DNA of 64,000 nucleotides. Origin: Nitrospinaceae bacterium (lineage in GTDB: Bacteria; Nitrospinota; Nitrospinia; Nitrospinales; VA-1). Positions 1-9,241 of this stretch are shown in pieces. The translations under genes were made by a program, and so were the position numbers. The notes below the pieces were generated by a model. It saw nothing but the letters and a program-made list of their open reading frames with translations, was not told the origin of the DNA and made no database searches. The DNA is taken from the NCBI GenBank assembly GCA_029261595.1, contig JAJDAZ010000010.1, forward strand, positions 1-64,000, read 5' to 3'. How positions within the stretch are numbered: position 1 is the stretch's first letter; each line of letters opens with the position of its first letter.

Positions 1-68
1 CAGGTTAAATTTGAGGGGCATATTGAACCATTATCTATCAATGTCTGTCAAGAAAAATGAGTTTGCGG

Positions 69-96
69 TTGTAAATTCAGGAGAAGGAAATATAAT
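69..96 (+). promoter_or_regulatory. sigma-70 promoter candidate for the DEAD-box helicase
   Basis: TTGTAA (69-74), a 16-base spacer and a perfect TATAAT (91-96) form a sigma-70-like promoter. Transcription would start near 103 and leave a leader of about 190 bases before the TTG start at 296. Long structured leaders are known for cold-inducible DEAD-box helicase genes, so the leader may be regulatory. That last point is inference. Confidence 0.4.
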
Positions 97-220
97 GATT
101 TCAAGAAACTGATGATCGCATTCAGGTAAATCGCCTGCTCACGACCGACCACCCTATAATTAATAGCGGCAAAACTTTATTGGAAATCTCTAAAATTAAT
201 ATTTTCTGGCCTTTGCGATT

Positions 221-248
221 ACCACCCCTTTAACCTTCAGGGGCTGGT
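221..248. other. hairpin in the helicase leader
   Basis: The arms ACCA-CCCCT (221-229) and AGGGG-C-TGGT (239-248) pair around a 9-base loop, leaving one C bulged. The hairpin sits 48 bases before the helicase start. The right-hand part, AGGGGCTGG followed by TTCA, closely resembles the hairpin at 25987-26013 (AGGGGCTGG, CTCA). It may be an attenuator or the terminator of an earlier transcript; there is no clear U-tract. Confidence 0.35.
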
Positions 249-295
249 TCAGTCCAGATCAAATTTTTCGAGGCACCCTTTAGTCCTTTCCGCAG

Positions 296-1600
296 TTGGA
301 GCATCCCTTGGAGCAAATCACATTCGAATCGCTTCCCCTCCCCGAGCCTGTACTAGAAGGTATCCGTGGGGCAGATTTCAAATATTGCACTCCCATTCAA
401 GGTGCGGCCCTTCCCCTTGCCCTGGCGGGTAAAGATGTCGCTGGACAGGCACAAACCGGAACAGGAAAAACCGCCGCCTTTTTAATCACCATCTTCTCCC
501 GGCTGTTGAAAAAACCACCCCAGCAACCAAAAGGTCGGGGCAGAACCGGCCCGCGCTCCCTCATCATTGCCCCCACCCGTGAACTGGCCCGGCAAATTGA
601 AAAAGACGCCCTGCTCCTAGGTAAGTTTTGTGATCTAAATATCGTCTGCATTTACGGGGGCGTGGATTATGACAAACAGCGGAACCAGATTAAAGACGGG
701 GTCGATATTCTCATCGCCACTCCCGGACGCCTGATCGATTACTACAAGCAAAAATTTTTCAGCCTCAAACTTGTGGAGGTTCTGGTCATCGACGAAGCCG
801 ACCGCATGTTTGACATGGGCTTCATTCAGGATCTGCGGTATCTGCTCAGAAACACTTCTCCCTATAACCAGCGCCTGTCGATGCTGTTTTCAGCGACGCT
901 CAATTTCCGGGTGATGGAACTTTGCTACGAGCACATGAACAATCCGGAAAAGGTGACGATCGAACCTGAAAAGGCGGTGGTCGATGAAATCGCCCAGTCT
1001 CTTTACCATGTTGGCCATCACGAAAAATTCGACTTGCTGTTGGGGCTTTTGAAACAGGAAGAAGGGGAAAAGGTGTTGATCTTCTGCAACACCAAGGCGG
1101 TGGCGGAACGGTTGGAAACCAAACTGAAACACAATGGGTACAATGCCGGACAGATCTCAGGCGATCTGCATCAGAAAGCGCGTATTCGGGTATTGGAAAA
1201 TTTCAGCGCGGGAGACCTGGATATATTGATCGCCACCGATGTCGCGTCTCGTGGCATTCATGTTGATGACATCACCCACGTGATCAATTTCGATCTGCCT
1301 CAGGACCCTGAGGATTATGTCCACCGCATCGGCAGGACGGCGCGCGCAGGAAAAAAAGGCACGGCGATCACCCTGTGTTGCGAAAATTATGCGGCGCACC
1401 TGGAGCGGGTCGAAGAATATATAAAAAATCAAATCCCCGTCGTCTGGGCGGATGAAGAATTGTTTCTCAAAGGAAAACCCGGAGTGCCGCCGAGACGCGT
1501 CAAAACCAAACGTCCGCCGCCACGTAAATCCTCTTCGGACAATAGACCTCCAAAAGGAAATCCAAGACGCAGACGCCCCACTGCCCGGCCCGCTCGCTGA
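296..1600 (+). CDS. DEAD-box ATP-dependent RNA helicase (RhlB/RhlE type)
   Basis: An ATP-dependent RNA unwinding enzyme of the cytoplasm, likely acting in RNA decay, ribosome assembly or cold adaptation. All helicase motifs are visible in order: Q motif (CTPIQ, about residue 31), Walker A AQTGTGKT (52-59), PTRELARQ, TPGR, the DEAD box in VLVIDEADRMFDMGF, SAT, then the second RecA domain with DVASRGIHVDD and HRIGRTARAG. A strongly basic, Arg/Pro-rich tail of about 35 residues ends the protein, as in RhlE-type enzymes, and probably binds RNA. No ATG exists upstream in frame (a stop lies at 281-283), so translation must start at TTG 296 or TTG 308; the first places the Q-motif region at its usual distance. 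It stands alone, followed by a convergent minus-strand cluster. Confidence 0.93.
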   Translation: MEHPLEQITFESLPLPEPVLEGIRGADFKYCTPIQGAALPLALAGKDVAGQAQTGTGKTAAFLITIFSRLLKKPPQQPKGRGRTGPRSLIIAPTRELARQIEKDALLLGKFCDLNIVCIYGGVDYDKQRNQIKDGVDILIATPGRLIDYYKQKFFSLKLVEVLVIDEADRMFDMGFIQDLRYLLRNTSPYNQRLSMLFSATLNFRVMELCYEHMNNPEKVTIEPEKAVVDEIAQSLYHVGHHEKFDLLLGLLKQEEGEKVLIFCNTKAVAERLETKLKHNGYNAGQISGDLHQKARIRVLENFSAGDLDILIATDVASRGIHVDDITHVINFDLPQDPEDYVHRIGRTARAGKKGTAITLCCENYAAHLERVEEYIKNQIPVVWADEELFLKGKPGVPPRRVKTKRPPPRKSSSDNRPPKGNPRRRRPTARPAR

Positions 1601-1670
1601 CCTGCCTCTTCCTGAAAAAAAGCAAAGGATCAATAATTTTTATGCGCGAAGGGCACGCCCGAAGCCGCAT

Positions 1671-2882
1671 TCAATTTTCGCAGGGCTTGTCCTTTGAAAA
1701 CCACACGCTCAAATTATTCCCGTTGGACTTAACATAAAACTGGTTTCCCATTTCTTCCGGGAAAGCCTCGTACATTGCATCTTCCAAGCTGACTCCTGAA
1801 CTGTGGTTTGAGACCAGGTTTCCGATAAAATCGTTTTCCTGGCTCCCTTCAGTGGCGAATTCCCCTGCCTTTTTAAAAAACTTTTTTAGTTTTGTATACA
1901 GAGCCCGGTCACTCCTGTAGTCGCAAACTTTAATGGCCAGACCCTCCTGCCGTTTGCTTCGCTCCCAGGAGTTCAATATATGAACCACGCCTTTTTGGAT
2001 GAGCATGTTTTTTGCCGCTTCGGTAACCAGGTTGCTTAAAGCCCCTCCCCACCCTTTCGTACTTCCCTGGTTGACCCCGTCATTGAAAGTGAGCCCCTGG
2101 TTCGGTTGCGATAAATCTATCAAGTCCCCGGACAGTTTCCCGCTCATATTGTGCCTGACATTGCGGACCAATGCGGTCCCGGTGACATCAACACTGCCAT
2201 AAAAAACCAGTTTTGCGCCACCAGCCTTTGCCTTGTCTAAAATTTTACCTTTGAATTCGGAATCCTGGTCGGGAGAGTCTGTAAAATCCTCGCTGATTTG
2301 TTCCAGGAGGGAAGAAATTTCATCGTCTTTAACAACCGAGAAACCGATCGACTCCAGAGTCTCTTTAAATACCGAGTTGAACCGTTTTTGCTCGGACACC
2401 AGAAATTCGGCATTGAAGCCTGGGCCATCAAACGAATGGTTTGATGAATAGAGGAAAAACGCAATAATAATCTTCGGGTTTTCCTGTTGCCGGATCAGTG
2501 TTTCGGCCTGCTTCCTGATCAAACCGAACAGGAGGTCCGAGTTGACGGTGATGCTGTAAACGGCCCTTAAAAGCGAACCCCTTTTTCTGATGAGCTTTTG
2601 ATTCTCGTCAACTACATATTTTTTATAATCATTTCCAATTTTTGTTTGAATATAATCGTAGGCGGGAGTCCCGCTATTCACACCCATTCTTCCCAATGCT
2701 TCTCCTACAGCGTACTTTCGGGCATTCACCAGAACTTCTTCTTCTGATTTTCCCGTCACCTTGAAATCATGGATTGGAATTTTGCCGACGTTAAAGGCAT
2801 GAACTCCGGAAGGAATTAAAAACAAAAGCGCTAAAAAAAAAGAAAACAACAGCTGGCAGGGAGAAAAAGGAGAGGTGTTCAT
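1671..2882 (-). CDS. exported protein with FlgT/LPP20-like N-terminal domain
   Basis: Last gene of the thirteen-gene exported cluster. The ATG at 2882 begins a clear signal peptide (hydrophobic LLFSFFLALLFLIPSG, cleavage after VHA) and lies 46 bases past the preceding stop; the longer open frame would overlap that gene. After cleavage comes a segment with the pattern VTGKSEEEVLVNARKYAVGEA, which resembles the N-terminal domain of flagellar assembly protein FlgT and of LPP20-type lipoproteins. The protein at 10154-11344 carries a similar segment (SGSGESRSVAVDRAKRNAV). A middle part containing AGGAKLVFYGSVDV resembles the CsgG/TolB-N kind of fold. The periplasmic or outer-membrane location is well supported. 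The fold assignment is inference and the function is unknown. Confidence 0.8.
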   Translation of the reverse strand: MNTSPFSPCQLLFSFFLALLFLIPSGVHAFNVGKIPIHDFKVTGKSEEEVLVNARKYAVGEALGRMGVNSGTPAYDYIQTKIGNDYKKYVVDENQKLIRKRGSLLRAVYSITVNSDLLFGLIRKQAETLIRQQENPKIIIAFFLYSSNHSFDGPGFNAEFLVSEQKRFNSVFKETLESIGFSVVKDDEISSLLEQISEDFTDSPDQDSEFKGKILDKAKAGGAKLVFYGSVDVTGTALVRNVRHNMSGKLSGDLIDLSQPNQGLTFNDGVNQGSTKGWGGALSNLVTEAAKNMLIQKGVVHILNSWERSKRQEGLAIKVCDYRSDRALYTKLKKFFKKAGEFATEGSQENDFIGNLVSNHSSGVSLEDAMYEAFPEEMGNQFYVKSNGNNLSVWFSKDKPCEN

Positions 2883-2928
2883 AGGGATTTCTTCATCCTG
2901 TAGGGCTAAAAATAAGGAGGCTGTTTTC

Positions 2929-4257
2929 CTACAACCACTCGAATAAATCCTTAACTTCGGGAACATTTTTATAATGTTCAAAAATGGAGGTTTTTGCATG
3001 GGTGAACGCATTCATGAGCCCGGTGTAAAGATAAATATCCGACTCCTTCGTCCCTTTAGGATATGATACATTCCTGCCGTTATCTTTGTAAACGAGAGGG
3101 GGGCTTTCACCCTTTTTAAGTTTTTTTCCCAGTTCGGCATCCTTCTGAATAGGTCCAATTTTTACAAATATTAACGCTCTATAAAAAATTGTTTTCAGAT
3201 TAATTATATTTTCTTTTTTAGGGACAATCTTTTGAGGTCGAAGCCAAACTTCAATTTTATTTTTTGGGGCAGGAAATATTTCTTCCCCCACATTGAATTG
3301 GGCCCCACAGGGATTGCCCGCAAAAACTTGTCCCGCATCTTCTGTTTTGTTGTAAGCCGCCCTGGCATGGTTGATTGCTCTTAAAATAATTTCCTCAATA
3401 TGGGCGCTATATTTTTCATCGCCAACCTGAAAGGGAAGCAGAGCAATTTCTTTACCAAAATGAGAACTTGCTACATAAGATGAAAAAAGTTCGTATTCTG
3501 AGAAATCATTCAAGAGTGGTGGATCTTTCCTTTTAACTTTCGGGAGAATTTTTGCCTGCACCACGGCTAAATTCTCCTCCGCCAACAACGCTTCATTTTC
3601 AAATCTCTTTTCAATCTGCTGAACGTTAACTGCCTTTCGGATCACGTCATTTAAAATGTCGTCGGTTAAGGCTTTTCTTTCCTCCGCAAGAGTTTCTATA
3701 AATTCGGCGTTAGCGGTTTTGGTCCCATCCACATCGAAACTTCCTCCAAAAGAAACCCAGGTTTGACGGGAGTAAACCACTTTTCTATCAGCGCCACGGA
3801 CCACATAAAAGGTAACGAAAGGAATTAGAGTGAGCTTGTATCCTTTTTTTTCCTCCTCGAGAAAAACAAAAACTTTATCGAGAGTGAAAAATGCAATATT
3901 GAGCTGGCAGAAGTCCAGCTCCTGTCCATCTTCGACCGTCGATGCCGATTCACTGATGGCGTCGAACGTAATCAGGCCCTTTGTGGTCAGGGCACTATTA
4001 ATTTCGCCAAACAGTTCCAGCCAGTCCCGCCTGTCAAAGGCTTCGCAAAGGGCATTGAAATAATGATCTTCGATATCGTCTGATTCGGTGAGAGATGATT
4101 TTTGCGGACAATTAGTTGCAGATGATCCAGCAAAGGCACCTTTATAGATCCCGTCAAAGAAAATAACCTGACGCAAATCCACGGCATCGGCAGACCCAAC
4201 AAGGAAAAAAGCTACAAACCCCATCTTTATTAAAACGATTTTAAGAATTCCCCGCAT
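2929..4257 (-). CDS. exported protein of unknown function
   Basis: A 442-residue protein with an N-terminal signal peptide (KIVLIKMGFVAFFLVGSADA). I do not recognise a family. A central stretch, KEIALLPFQVGDEKYSAHIEE, has the beta strand plus helix pattern that opens FlgO/TolB-N-type domains, in which a conserved strand is followed by a helix ending in a hydrophobic ladder. Two cysteines near the mature N-terminus (NCPQK, ALCEAF) could form a disulphide. It lies 74 bases downstream of a small lipoprotein gene and 46 upstream of the last cluster gene, which fits one transcript. Coding status is supported by length and by the consistent signal peptide. Confidence 0.75.
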   Translation of the reverse strand: MRGILKIVLIKMGFVAFFLVGSADAVDLRQVIFFDGIYKGAFAGSSATNCPQKSSLTESDDIEDHYFNALCEAFDRRDWLELFGEINSALTTKGLITFDAISESASTVEDGQELDFCQLNIAFFTLDKVFVFLEEEKKGYKLTLIPFVTFYVVRGADRKVVYSRQTWVSFGGSFDVDGTKTANAEFIETLAEERKALTDDILNDVIRKAVNVQQIEKRFENEALLAEENLAVVQAKILPKVKRKDPPLLNDFSEYELFSSYVASSHFGKEIALLPFQVGDEKYSAHIEEIILRAINHARAAYNKTEDAGQVFAGNPCGAQFNVGEEIFPAPKNKIEVWLRPQKIVPKKENIINLKTIFYRALIFVKIGPIQKDAELGKKLKKGESPPLVYKDNGRNVSYPKGTKESDIYLYTGLMNAFTHAKTSIFEHYKNVPEVKDLFEWL

Positions 4258-4331
4258 CCGCCCAACTCCTCAAATTAAGACCCTCCACCATGGCCTTGAA
4301 AAAATCCATTCATCATCTCGCAAGTTATCAA

Positions 4332-4562
4332 TCATTGCGTATCCGGATAAATTTCCTTTCTCCATTTTTTGGCGCACTCGGGATCTCTTCCGCATTTAAT
4401 AATCTCTGACATGTCCTGCACCTCTTCCGCAGCTTTATCCGGCGCCGTTTGCCTTTGCGCATCAAACATCGTGGATTGCACTCCGCTGGTATCCGGGGTG
4501 GCGCATGCGGTAGAAAGTAAAAACAGTGTCAACATGATTCCAATTTCAATGTACCATTTCAT
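4332..4562 (-). CDS. small lipoprotein
   Basis: A 76-residue protein starting at ATG 4562, preceded by an AAAGGA-type ribosome site. The N-terminus is a type II signal peptide: a charged start, a hydrophobic stretch IMLTLFLLS, then the lipobox LSTAC at about residues 16-20. The mature part is short, charged and contains two further cysteines (KCGRDPEC). No family recognised. It would be membrane anchored at its N-terminal Cys. The longer open frame beginning at 4598 adds a basic leader that would spoil the signal peptide, so it was not used. Confidence 0.7.
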   Translation of the reverse strand: MKWYIEIGIMLTLFLLSTACATPDTSGVQSTMFDAQRQTAPDKAAEEVQDMSEIIKCGRDPECAKKWRKEIYPDTQ

Positions 4563-4706
4563 ACCCTGCCAATCCTTTCGCGATCGCGGCCGGGACAACC
4601 AACCGCAGAAAAAATTTGGACAAACCCGGACTTAAATTCATAGAATTTACCTGAGGGTCCATCAATGGATTGAATAGTTCGATCCCGCCTGCCTCGAACT
4701 GTTTAA

Positions 4707-6143
4707 TCAATGCCCCTTATCTTCCATGCAGAAGTCGTAGATTTCCTGCCGTCTGAGATTTCTGGTGATGTTTGAACCTCCAAAGCCCCGGGCGGATTCG
4801 TCGGCTTGTTTATTGCAGGCCGCCACATCAAAAGAAAACCCACCTCTCACGGCTTCCTCCACAACCGGACTTCCCCCCTGCCAGAAGTTGTTTACGCTCT
4901 CCTGGACAACGGTTTCCTGCTGTTCGACAACTGCTTTTTCGGCAACTACTGGTTCGCTTTTAACCACTGTATTATTTTTTTCTTTGCTTTCAATTTCTTC
5001 CAAAGGCATATTCCAGATGTCATCGAATGGATTGCTGGATATTTCCACTCGGGCCACTTGAACTTCTTCGAACTCTGGCAGAGGTTCATCGGCAAACGGG
5101 TTTTCCAGGTTCTCCGCGCCCTTTGCTACCTGAAGTTCCTGGTTCTGGTAGTAACCTTCATGTTCGTCAACGTAAAGTTTTTTTAGACGCCACACTAATT
5201 GATTATTCCCCTTGGCCTGCCATTGTTTGGATGCCTCGATATCTGTTTTAAGTTTAACGGCTAGTTGTTCAATGGAATCCGCGTATTGCTCAAACTCCTT
5301 ACTTGATCTTTCAAAATTTTCCGCCAGCTCAGCAGCTCCTGCAGCGCCTTGGAAAGCCAGCGCTATAGAAGTCGCCTGAAGCGCAGCATTATTTGAATTA
5401 ACGGCACCATAAATACCAATACCCATTTTCAAAAGGTCAAAAGCGCCTTGCTGTTGCGTCTCCTGAGCAAACACCTGGAATTCTTGAGTGGCGATAGTGA
5501 TTTTTTGGTTAATAATTCCGCTCTGATTAGTGATTACGCTGTAGTAATCCTGCATCTGTTTTATTTTATTTTCTCTTTTCAGAGCTAACTTTTCTGTTTC
5601 CAGTATTGCAAGAGTCTCTGCTTTTTGCGCCCGATCCTCTGCAAGAATTTTCTGCATCCTTTCAGACTTCTCTTGTATTCGTTCAACTCTGGCTTTGACC
5701 ACCAGGGAATAATCATCGATACTTGTACTGTCATCCCTGAATTTTGACCCAATATTTACAATGTTTGACCGGAGTTGATCGATTTTTTCAGCATCGGTCA
5801 CCACCCCATAATCGCCTCCTCTTTGCGCCTCCACCAGGCTATAGGTAACGTCAACCAATCCTTCCAACATATACAAAGCTTTCTGCAACTCGAACATCCA
5901 TAATTTTCTTCTAAATGCGGCTTCCTGGTTCTGTTGCTGATTTTGTTGCTGTTGTTGAGGGGTTAACTGCTGAGCATTCTGGGCCGGAGGATTGGGATTA
6001 TTATAGTTTTCATCCAGACTCTTCCCAAAGGCTTCCAGAGATTTATCAATAGTTGACCAAAAATTCTGCTGGGCCGTGGCATTCACTGAACTGAGGCATA
6101 TCAACACTGAAACTGTTATGGCTATCCGTATCATTTTATTCAT
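4707..6143 (-). CDS. exported coiled-coil protein, Gln-rich
   Basis: A 478-residue protein with a signal peptide (IAITVSVLICLSSVNATA, cleavage before QQN). Residues 58-73 are almost pure Gln/Asn. A long helical, coiled-coil-prone region follows, containing KSERMQKILAEDRAQKAETLA, and then a small Ala/Gly-rich hydrophobic patch (AALQATSIALAFQGAAGAAEL). The C-terminal third is acidic and repeats NPFADEPL / NPFDDIW, ending with a Cys-containing segment. The family is not recognised. The coiled coil and low-complexity linker suggest a structural or tethering role in the periplasm. It sits in the middle of the exported cluster, with an 87-base gap upstream. Confidence 0.75.
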   Translation of the reverse strand: MNKMIRIAITVSVLICLSSVNATAQQNFWSTIDKSLEAFGKSLDENYNNPNPPAQNAQQLTPQQQQQNQQQNQEAAFRRKLWMFELQKALYMLEGLVDVTYSLVEAQRGGDYGVVTDAEKIDQLRSNIVNIGSKFRDDSTSIDDYSLVVKARVERIQEKSERMQKILAEDRAQKAETLAILETEKLALKRENKIKQMQDYYSVITNQSGIINQKITIATQEFQVFAQETQQQGAFDLLKMGIGIYGAVNSNNAALQATSIALAFQGAAGAAELAENFERSSKEFEQYADSIEQLAVKLKTDIEASKQWQAKGNNQLVWRLKKLYVDEHEGYYQNQELQVAKGAENLENPFADEPLPEFEEVQVARVEISSNPFDDIWNMPLEEIESKEKNNTVVKSEPVVAEKAVVEQQETVVQESVNNFWQGGSPVVEEAVRGGFSFDVAACNKQADESARGFGGSNITRNLRRQEIYDFCMEDKGH

Positions 6144-6230
6144 CGCTCAACCTCCCTTTTCCAAATTCCAAATCACAGGCATGGGTCGGATAATTTATTT
6201 AAAAATTAAAAACTCGTAAATCAAACTATT

Positions 6231-7151
6231 TTATGGGTATTCAATGGCCGCCATTATATTCACGGATTTCAAAGTCGATTGTTCACTCAACACTTTAATG
6301 CCTTCAATTTCGTCCACAGCGGCCATTTCCTTCTTGAGGGTATCCACAAAATTATTTACCCCTGATGAAGCAACGGTGAATTTATAATTTGCTACGAACT
6401 GGGCCTCGTCGAAACTTTGGCTGGGCTCCGTCCCGATAATATCTTTTATGATCCCACTCAGCGTGTGAAAAACATTGTCGTCGATTATTTTAGCGACCGT
6501 TAATTTAAACGGTTTTCCTTTCGATTGACTGGTGAGAATAGACTTTACTTCCCTGGCCGTTTTTTTAGCCAGTTTTCCCGCCAACCGGTTGATGGATTTT
6601 ATTTCGGCCATTCGTTTGTTGGGACCCTTGCCAGTGATTTCCTTGCCATTTTCCTTCATCAAGGATTCTTCATTTCTCAAATCACTGACATGAAAACTAT
6701 TTAGAATAAAAACAACTTCATAGAATCCCTTGGAATTCACCCCGACGTCTATGACTTCATAATCCATTTCAACTTTGTATTCGCCGTTCGCCCTTGCGGA
6801 AGCCATGCCCCCAAGAATTTCTCTGGAACTGAGGGAGGATCGGCCATCGGATTCATCCAGATTTTCTTCCAGATGGTCTTGAGTTTCCTCAACTTTATGC
6901 TTTAAGGCATTCGCCCTTTTCTTTTTTATTTCCAGATACTCTTCTTTTGAAAAGACGGTGAATTTTTGTTTTTGAAACGCTCCCATGAATATTGAAGTTA
7001 CAGGATCCTTTTTGTCCTCAAACACCAATACGGGCATTTGCTCCGCGAAAATCCCTGATGGGAAAAATGCCAACAAAACAAAAATTAAAGACAGTCCGCC
7101 GACCGCTCTTGGTATGCTGAATTTCTCCGATAGAAAAACCATCCGGTTCAT
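6231..7151 (-). CDS. exported protein with the cluster's shared C-terminal domain
   Basis: A 306-residue protein with a long signal peptide ending near SGIFA. Three parts can be seen: a mature N-terminal domain (QMPVLVFEDK onward), a middle domain (YKVEMDYEVIDVGV, then a Lys/Ala helix) that looks like the CsgG/TolB-N group, and a C-terminal domain of about 90 residues beginning KPFKLTVAKIIDDNVFHTLSG. The same C-terminal pattern (hydrophobic strand, helix, Phe/Tyr strand, helix ending near the C-terminus) occurs in the proteins at 9242-10108 and 10154-11344, so the three are probably paralogs. The gap to the upstream gene is only 3 bases, indicating translation coupling. Function unknown; exported location clear. 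Confidence 0.78.
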   Translation of the reverse strand: MNRMVFLSEKFSIPRAVGGLSLIFVLLAFFPSGIFAEQMPVLVFEDKKDPVTSIFMGAFQKQKFTVFSKEEYLEIKKKRANALKHKVEETQDHLEENLDESDGRSSLSSREILGGMASARANGEYKVEMDYEVIDVGVNSKGFYEVVFILNSFHVSDLRNEESLMKENGKEITGKGPNKRMAEIKSINRLAGKLAKKTAREVKSILTSQSKGKPFKLTVAKIIDDNVFHTLSGIIKDIIGTEPSQSFDEAQFVANYKFTVASSGVNNFVDTLKKEMAAVDEIEGIKVLSEQSTLKSVNIMAAIEYP

Positions 7152-7154
7152 TCC

Positions 7155-8390
7155 CTACAAGCTCCTGAGGCTATCCTTAATTTTTGCGTCCAGTTTTTCT
7201 TTGATTCTCGAAGTAATATGGCCCACTTTACTAGAAATTTCATTTTTTTCAGTAAAAACCCCATCATTTTTTAGCTGAAGGCCTTTTTTCAGATTTCCGT
7301 TGGCCGTTTCATACACATTCAACTCCAGTTTTCCCTCAATGCCGCCCACCACTCCACCTTCGCCAGGTTCCGACACCTGGATGGAATAATCCATTTCCAT
7401 CACATAATCGGCGCGCTCCACCATACCGCCCTCACCTCTTTTGGTGAGCCATTGGGCCGCCTTTTTGTTCATTGATGGGTTGTTGATCCATTCTATTTGT
7501 TGCCGGGACAACGCATCACCGATCGCAGACTGCAAGGACGGGATATGGCTTTCGGCTAATTTTGCGTAAGGCCCCTCGCCATTTTTTACAATCAAAATGA
7601 ATTTTTTGGCCGTTACATTCAATAAATCGAAAGGAGCCAGATGGGCGGGAATATTCACCGCAGTGGTCGTATGAACCTGTTTGTCTTCGCCTGCCAAAAG
7701 TTGCATGGTTATCTGGTATTGATCGTTCACCCTGACAACTTCCGTTGTGACGGTCCAATGGGTGAAAGGCTTTTTTTCCTTATGAACCTCGGTGTATTCC
7801 TCCCACATATTCACCAGCGCCTGATGAATGTGGCCGGCCAGTTTGGTCTCTGGGTTCTGCTTGAAAACAGGCCTTTCAATGTAAAAAAATTGATCGATTC
7901 CAGTAAAATCAGCATCCTCCACCAGCTTTTGCAGATGGTCATCAAAGCTTTCTCTAAAAAGAGATTTTCTTTGCACCTCCAGCCGCTTGACGCTATAGGA
8001 AGCTAATTTTTTTTTGCTTTCCGTATCTAAAATTTTAGTGTAAAGCTTGGCTTTTCCCCCTTTTATACGGATAAACCCTGAAAGTACAAAAGGTGTTTTA
8101 TAGGCTAAAAATGGAGGCACGGTAAGCTTTGCATTCCCTTCGAGACATTTAATTAGTTCCTCCCGCAAGTATCGGCTGAGAGGAATGATTTTGCCTTCCT
8201 TTTTGGTTTTGATGATATCCACCGAAACCATCACCTCTTCCTGCTGAATATCCTTTTCAAGGTTTTTCACGACATCGCAGGCCAACGCATGAACATAGGG
8301 GCGATTATTTTCGTTTGCGGCTCCTAATCCAGGCACTAACAAAAGAAAGCTCAAAAAAGCGATCAACAAATATTTTCTTTCATTAATCAT
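7155..8390 (-). CDS. exported protein, FlgO/TolB-N-like domains
   Basis: The start is ATG 8390 with an AAGG ribosome site; the signal peptide runs YLLIAFLSFLLLVPGLGA. The mature protein opens with HALACDVVKNLEKDI, later followed by PLSRYLREELIKCLEG, the strand-plus-helix signature typical of FlgO and TolB N-domain families, in which the helix usually reads 'ls.yl.eeL...L'. A second such unit lies near residues 285-400 (ADYVMEMDYSIQVS, then LELNVYETANGNL). It therefore looks like two CsgG/FlgO-type modules in tandem. This is pattern reading, not a profile match. It is coupled to the gene at 6231-7151 (3-base gap). Function unknown. Confidence 0.78.
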   Translation of the reverse strand: MINERKYLLIAFLSFLLLVPGLGAANENNRPYVHALACDVVKNLEKDIQQEEVMVSVDIIKTKKEGKIIPLSRYLREELIKCLEGNAKLTVPPFLAYKTPFVLSGFIRIKGGKAKLYTKILDTESKKKLASYSVKRLEVQRKSLFRESFDDHLQKLVEDADFTGIDQFFYIERPVFKQNPETKLAGHIHQALVNMWEEYTEVHKEKKPFTHWTVTTEVVRVNDQYQITMQLLAGEDKQVHTTTAVNIPAHLAPFDLLNVTAKKFILIVKNGEGPYAKLAESHIPSLQSAIGDALSRQQIEWINNPSMNKKAAQWLTKRGEGGMVERADYVMEMDYSIQVSEPGEGGVVGGIEGKLELNVYETANGNLKKGLQLKNDGVFTEKNEISSKVGHITSRIKEKLDAKIKDSLRSL

Positions 8391-8453
8391 CTGAACCTTC
8401 AGCCCGGAAAAGGAGCGCATACGGTTTTAGTTTGCTTAAATCAAACTCTCTGG

Positions 8454-9206
8454 CTAATGATCGCCGGACAAATATCCGTCAGAAGACTTACTGCTGGACA
8501 TTCCGTCGTCGGAAGATCGTCCGCCGGACGAACCCCCTCCATAAGGCTTCGTCCCTGAAGTATCACCGCCAGAAGTTTTGCTTTTGGACGTTCCATTTCC
8601 GGAAGACGTGCCTCGGGGCATGCGACCGGTGGATAAGTAGTCGTCAAAAAGTCCACTCGCTTCTACTCCAAAATCGTTAACCACATCCATCACCAGCTGG
8701 CGGAGAGCGCCATTCACCTCCGCCAGACCAGCGTCTCCATGGACTTCGGTCGACCCCTGACGGGCATGCCTGAAAACCAGCTTTCCCCGGTTGGCATCCA
8801 CCAGCCATGAATCGACCCTGGCAACTAAAATGCGATTCCCATTCTGGGCTTTATTTCTCTTATGGGTTTGAATGTCCAAAAAAAGAACGAATGGCCTTCT
8901 TTCCCGACTGGCGACCGCCATACCTTCACTGACCATATTGATAGATCCGCGAGCGGTAAACTCATCCGTCACGACCGGGGGATAGAGCACGTTGACGCCA
9001 ATATCCCACAATTGCTTCGAGACTATATTACCGGCCTCCACAGCCCATTCAGAACTATGAGAAAGGGAGCTGTTGGTTTTCTTAAAAACCTCCAAAACAG
9101 CTGCCGTTCTATATCCAGGGTCCTGAGGTATTTCTACCTGGCCTGGTGAATGCGTTGTGCAGGCTGATAACATGAGCAATCCCACTACGCTCAGTAATAA
9201 CTTCAT
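8454..9206 (-). CDS. lipoprotein with Ser/Gly-rich repetitive tail
   Basis: A 250-residue lipoprotein: the signal LLLSVVGLLML ends in the lipobox LSAC (Cys 16). The globular part (about 30-190) contains RPFVLFLDIQTHKR, VARVDSWLVDANRGKLVFRH and a helix ALRQLVMDVVNDFG, the strand order expected of the CsgG/FlgT-M/DUF4136-like group of outer-membrane lipoproteins. The last 55 residues are Ser/Gly/Asp/Lys low complexity made of degenerate units such as SGGD, SSDDG and KSSDG. The matching DNA is a run of imperfect TCCGCCGGA / TTCCGGAAG repeats. The tail is probably surface exposed or flexible. Function unknown. Confidence 0.78.
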   Translation of the reverse strand: MKLLLSVVGLLMLSACTTHSPGQVEIPQDPGYRTAAVLEVFKKTNSSLSHSSEWAVEAGNIVSKQLWDIGVNVLYPPVVTDEFTARGSINMVSEGMAVASRERRPFVLFLDIQTHKRNKAQNGNRILVARVDSWLVDANRGKLVFRHARQGSTEVHGDAGLAEVNGALRQLVMDVVNDFGVEASGLFDDYLSTGRMPRGTSSGNGTSKSKTSGGDTSGTKPYGGGSSGGRSSDDGMSSSKSSDGYLSGDH

Positions 9207-9241
9207 GAATCAGACTCCTTATCACAAGTGAATATTTCTAA

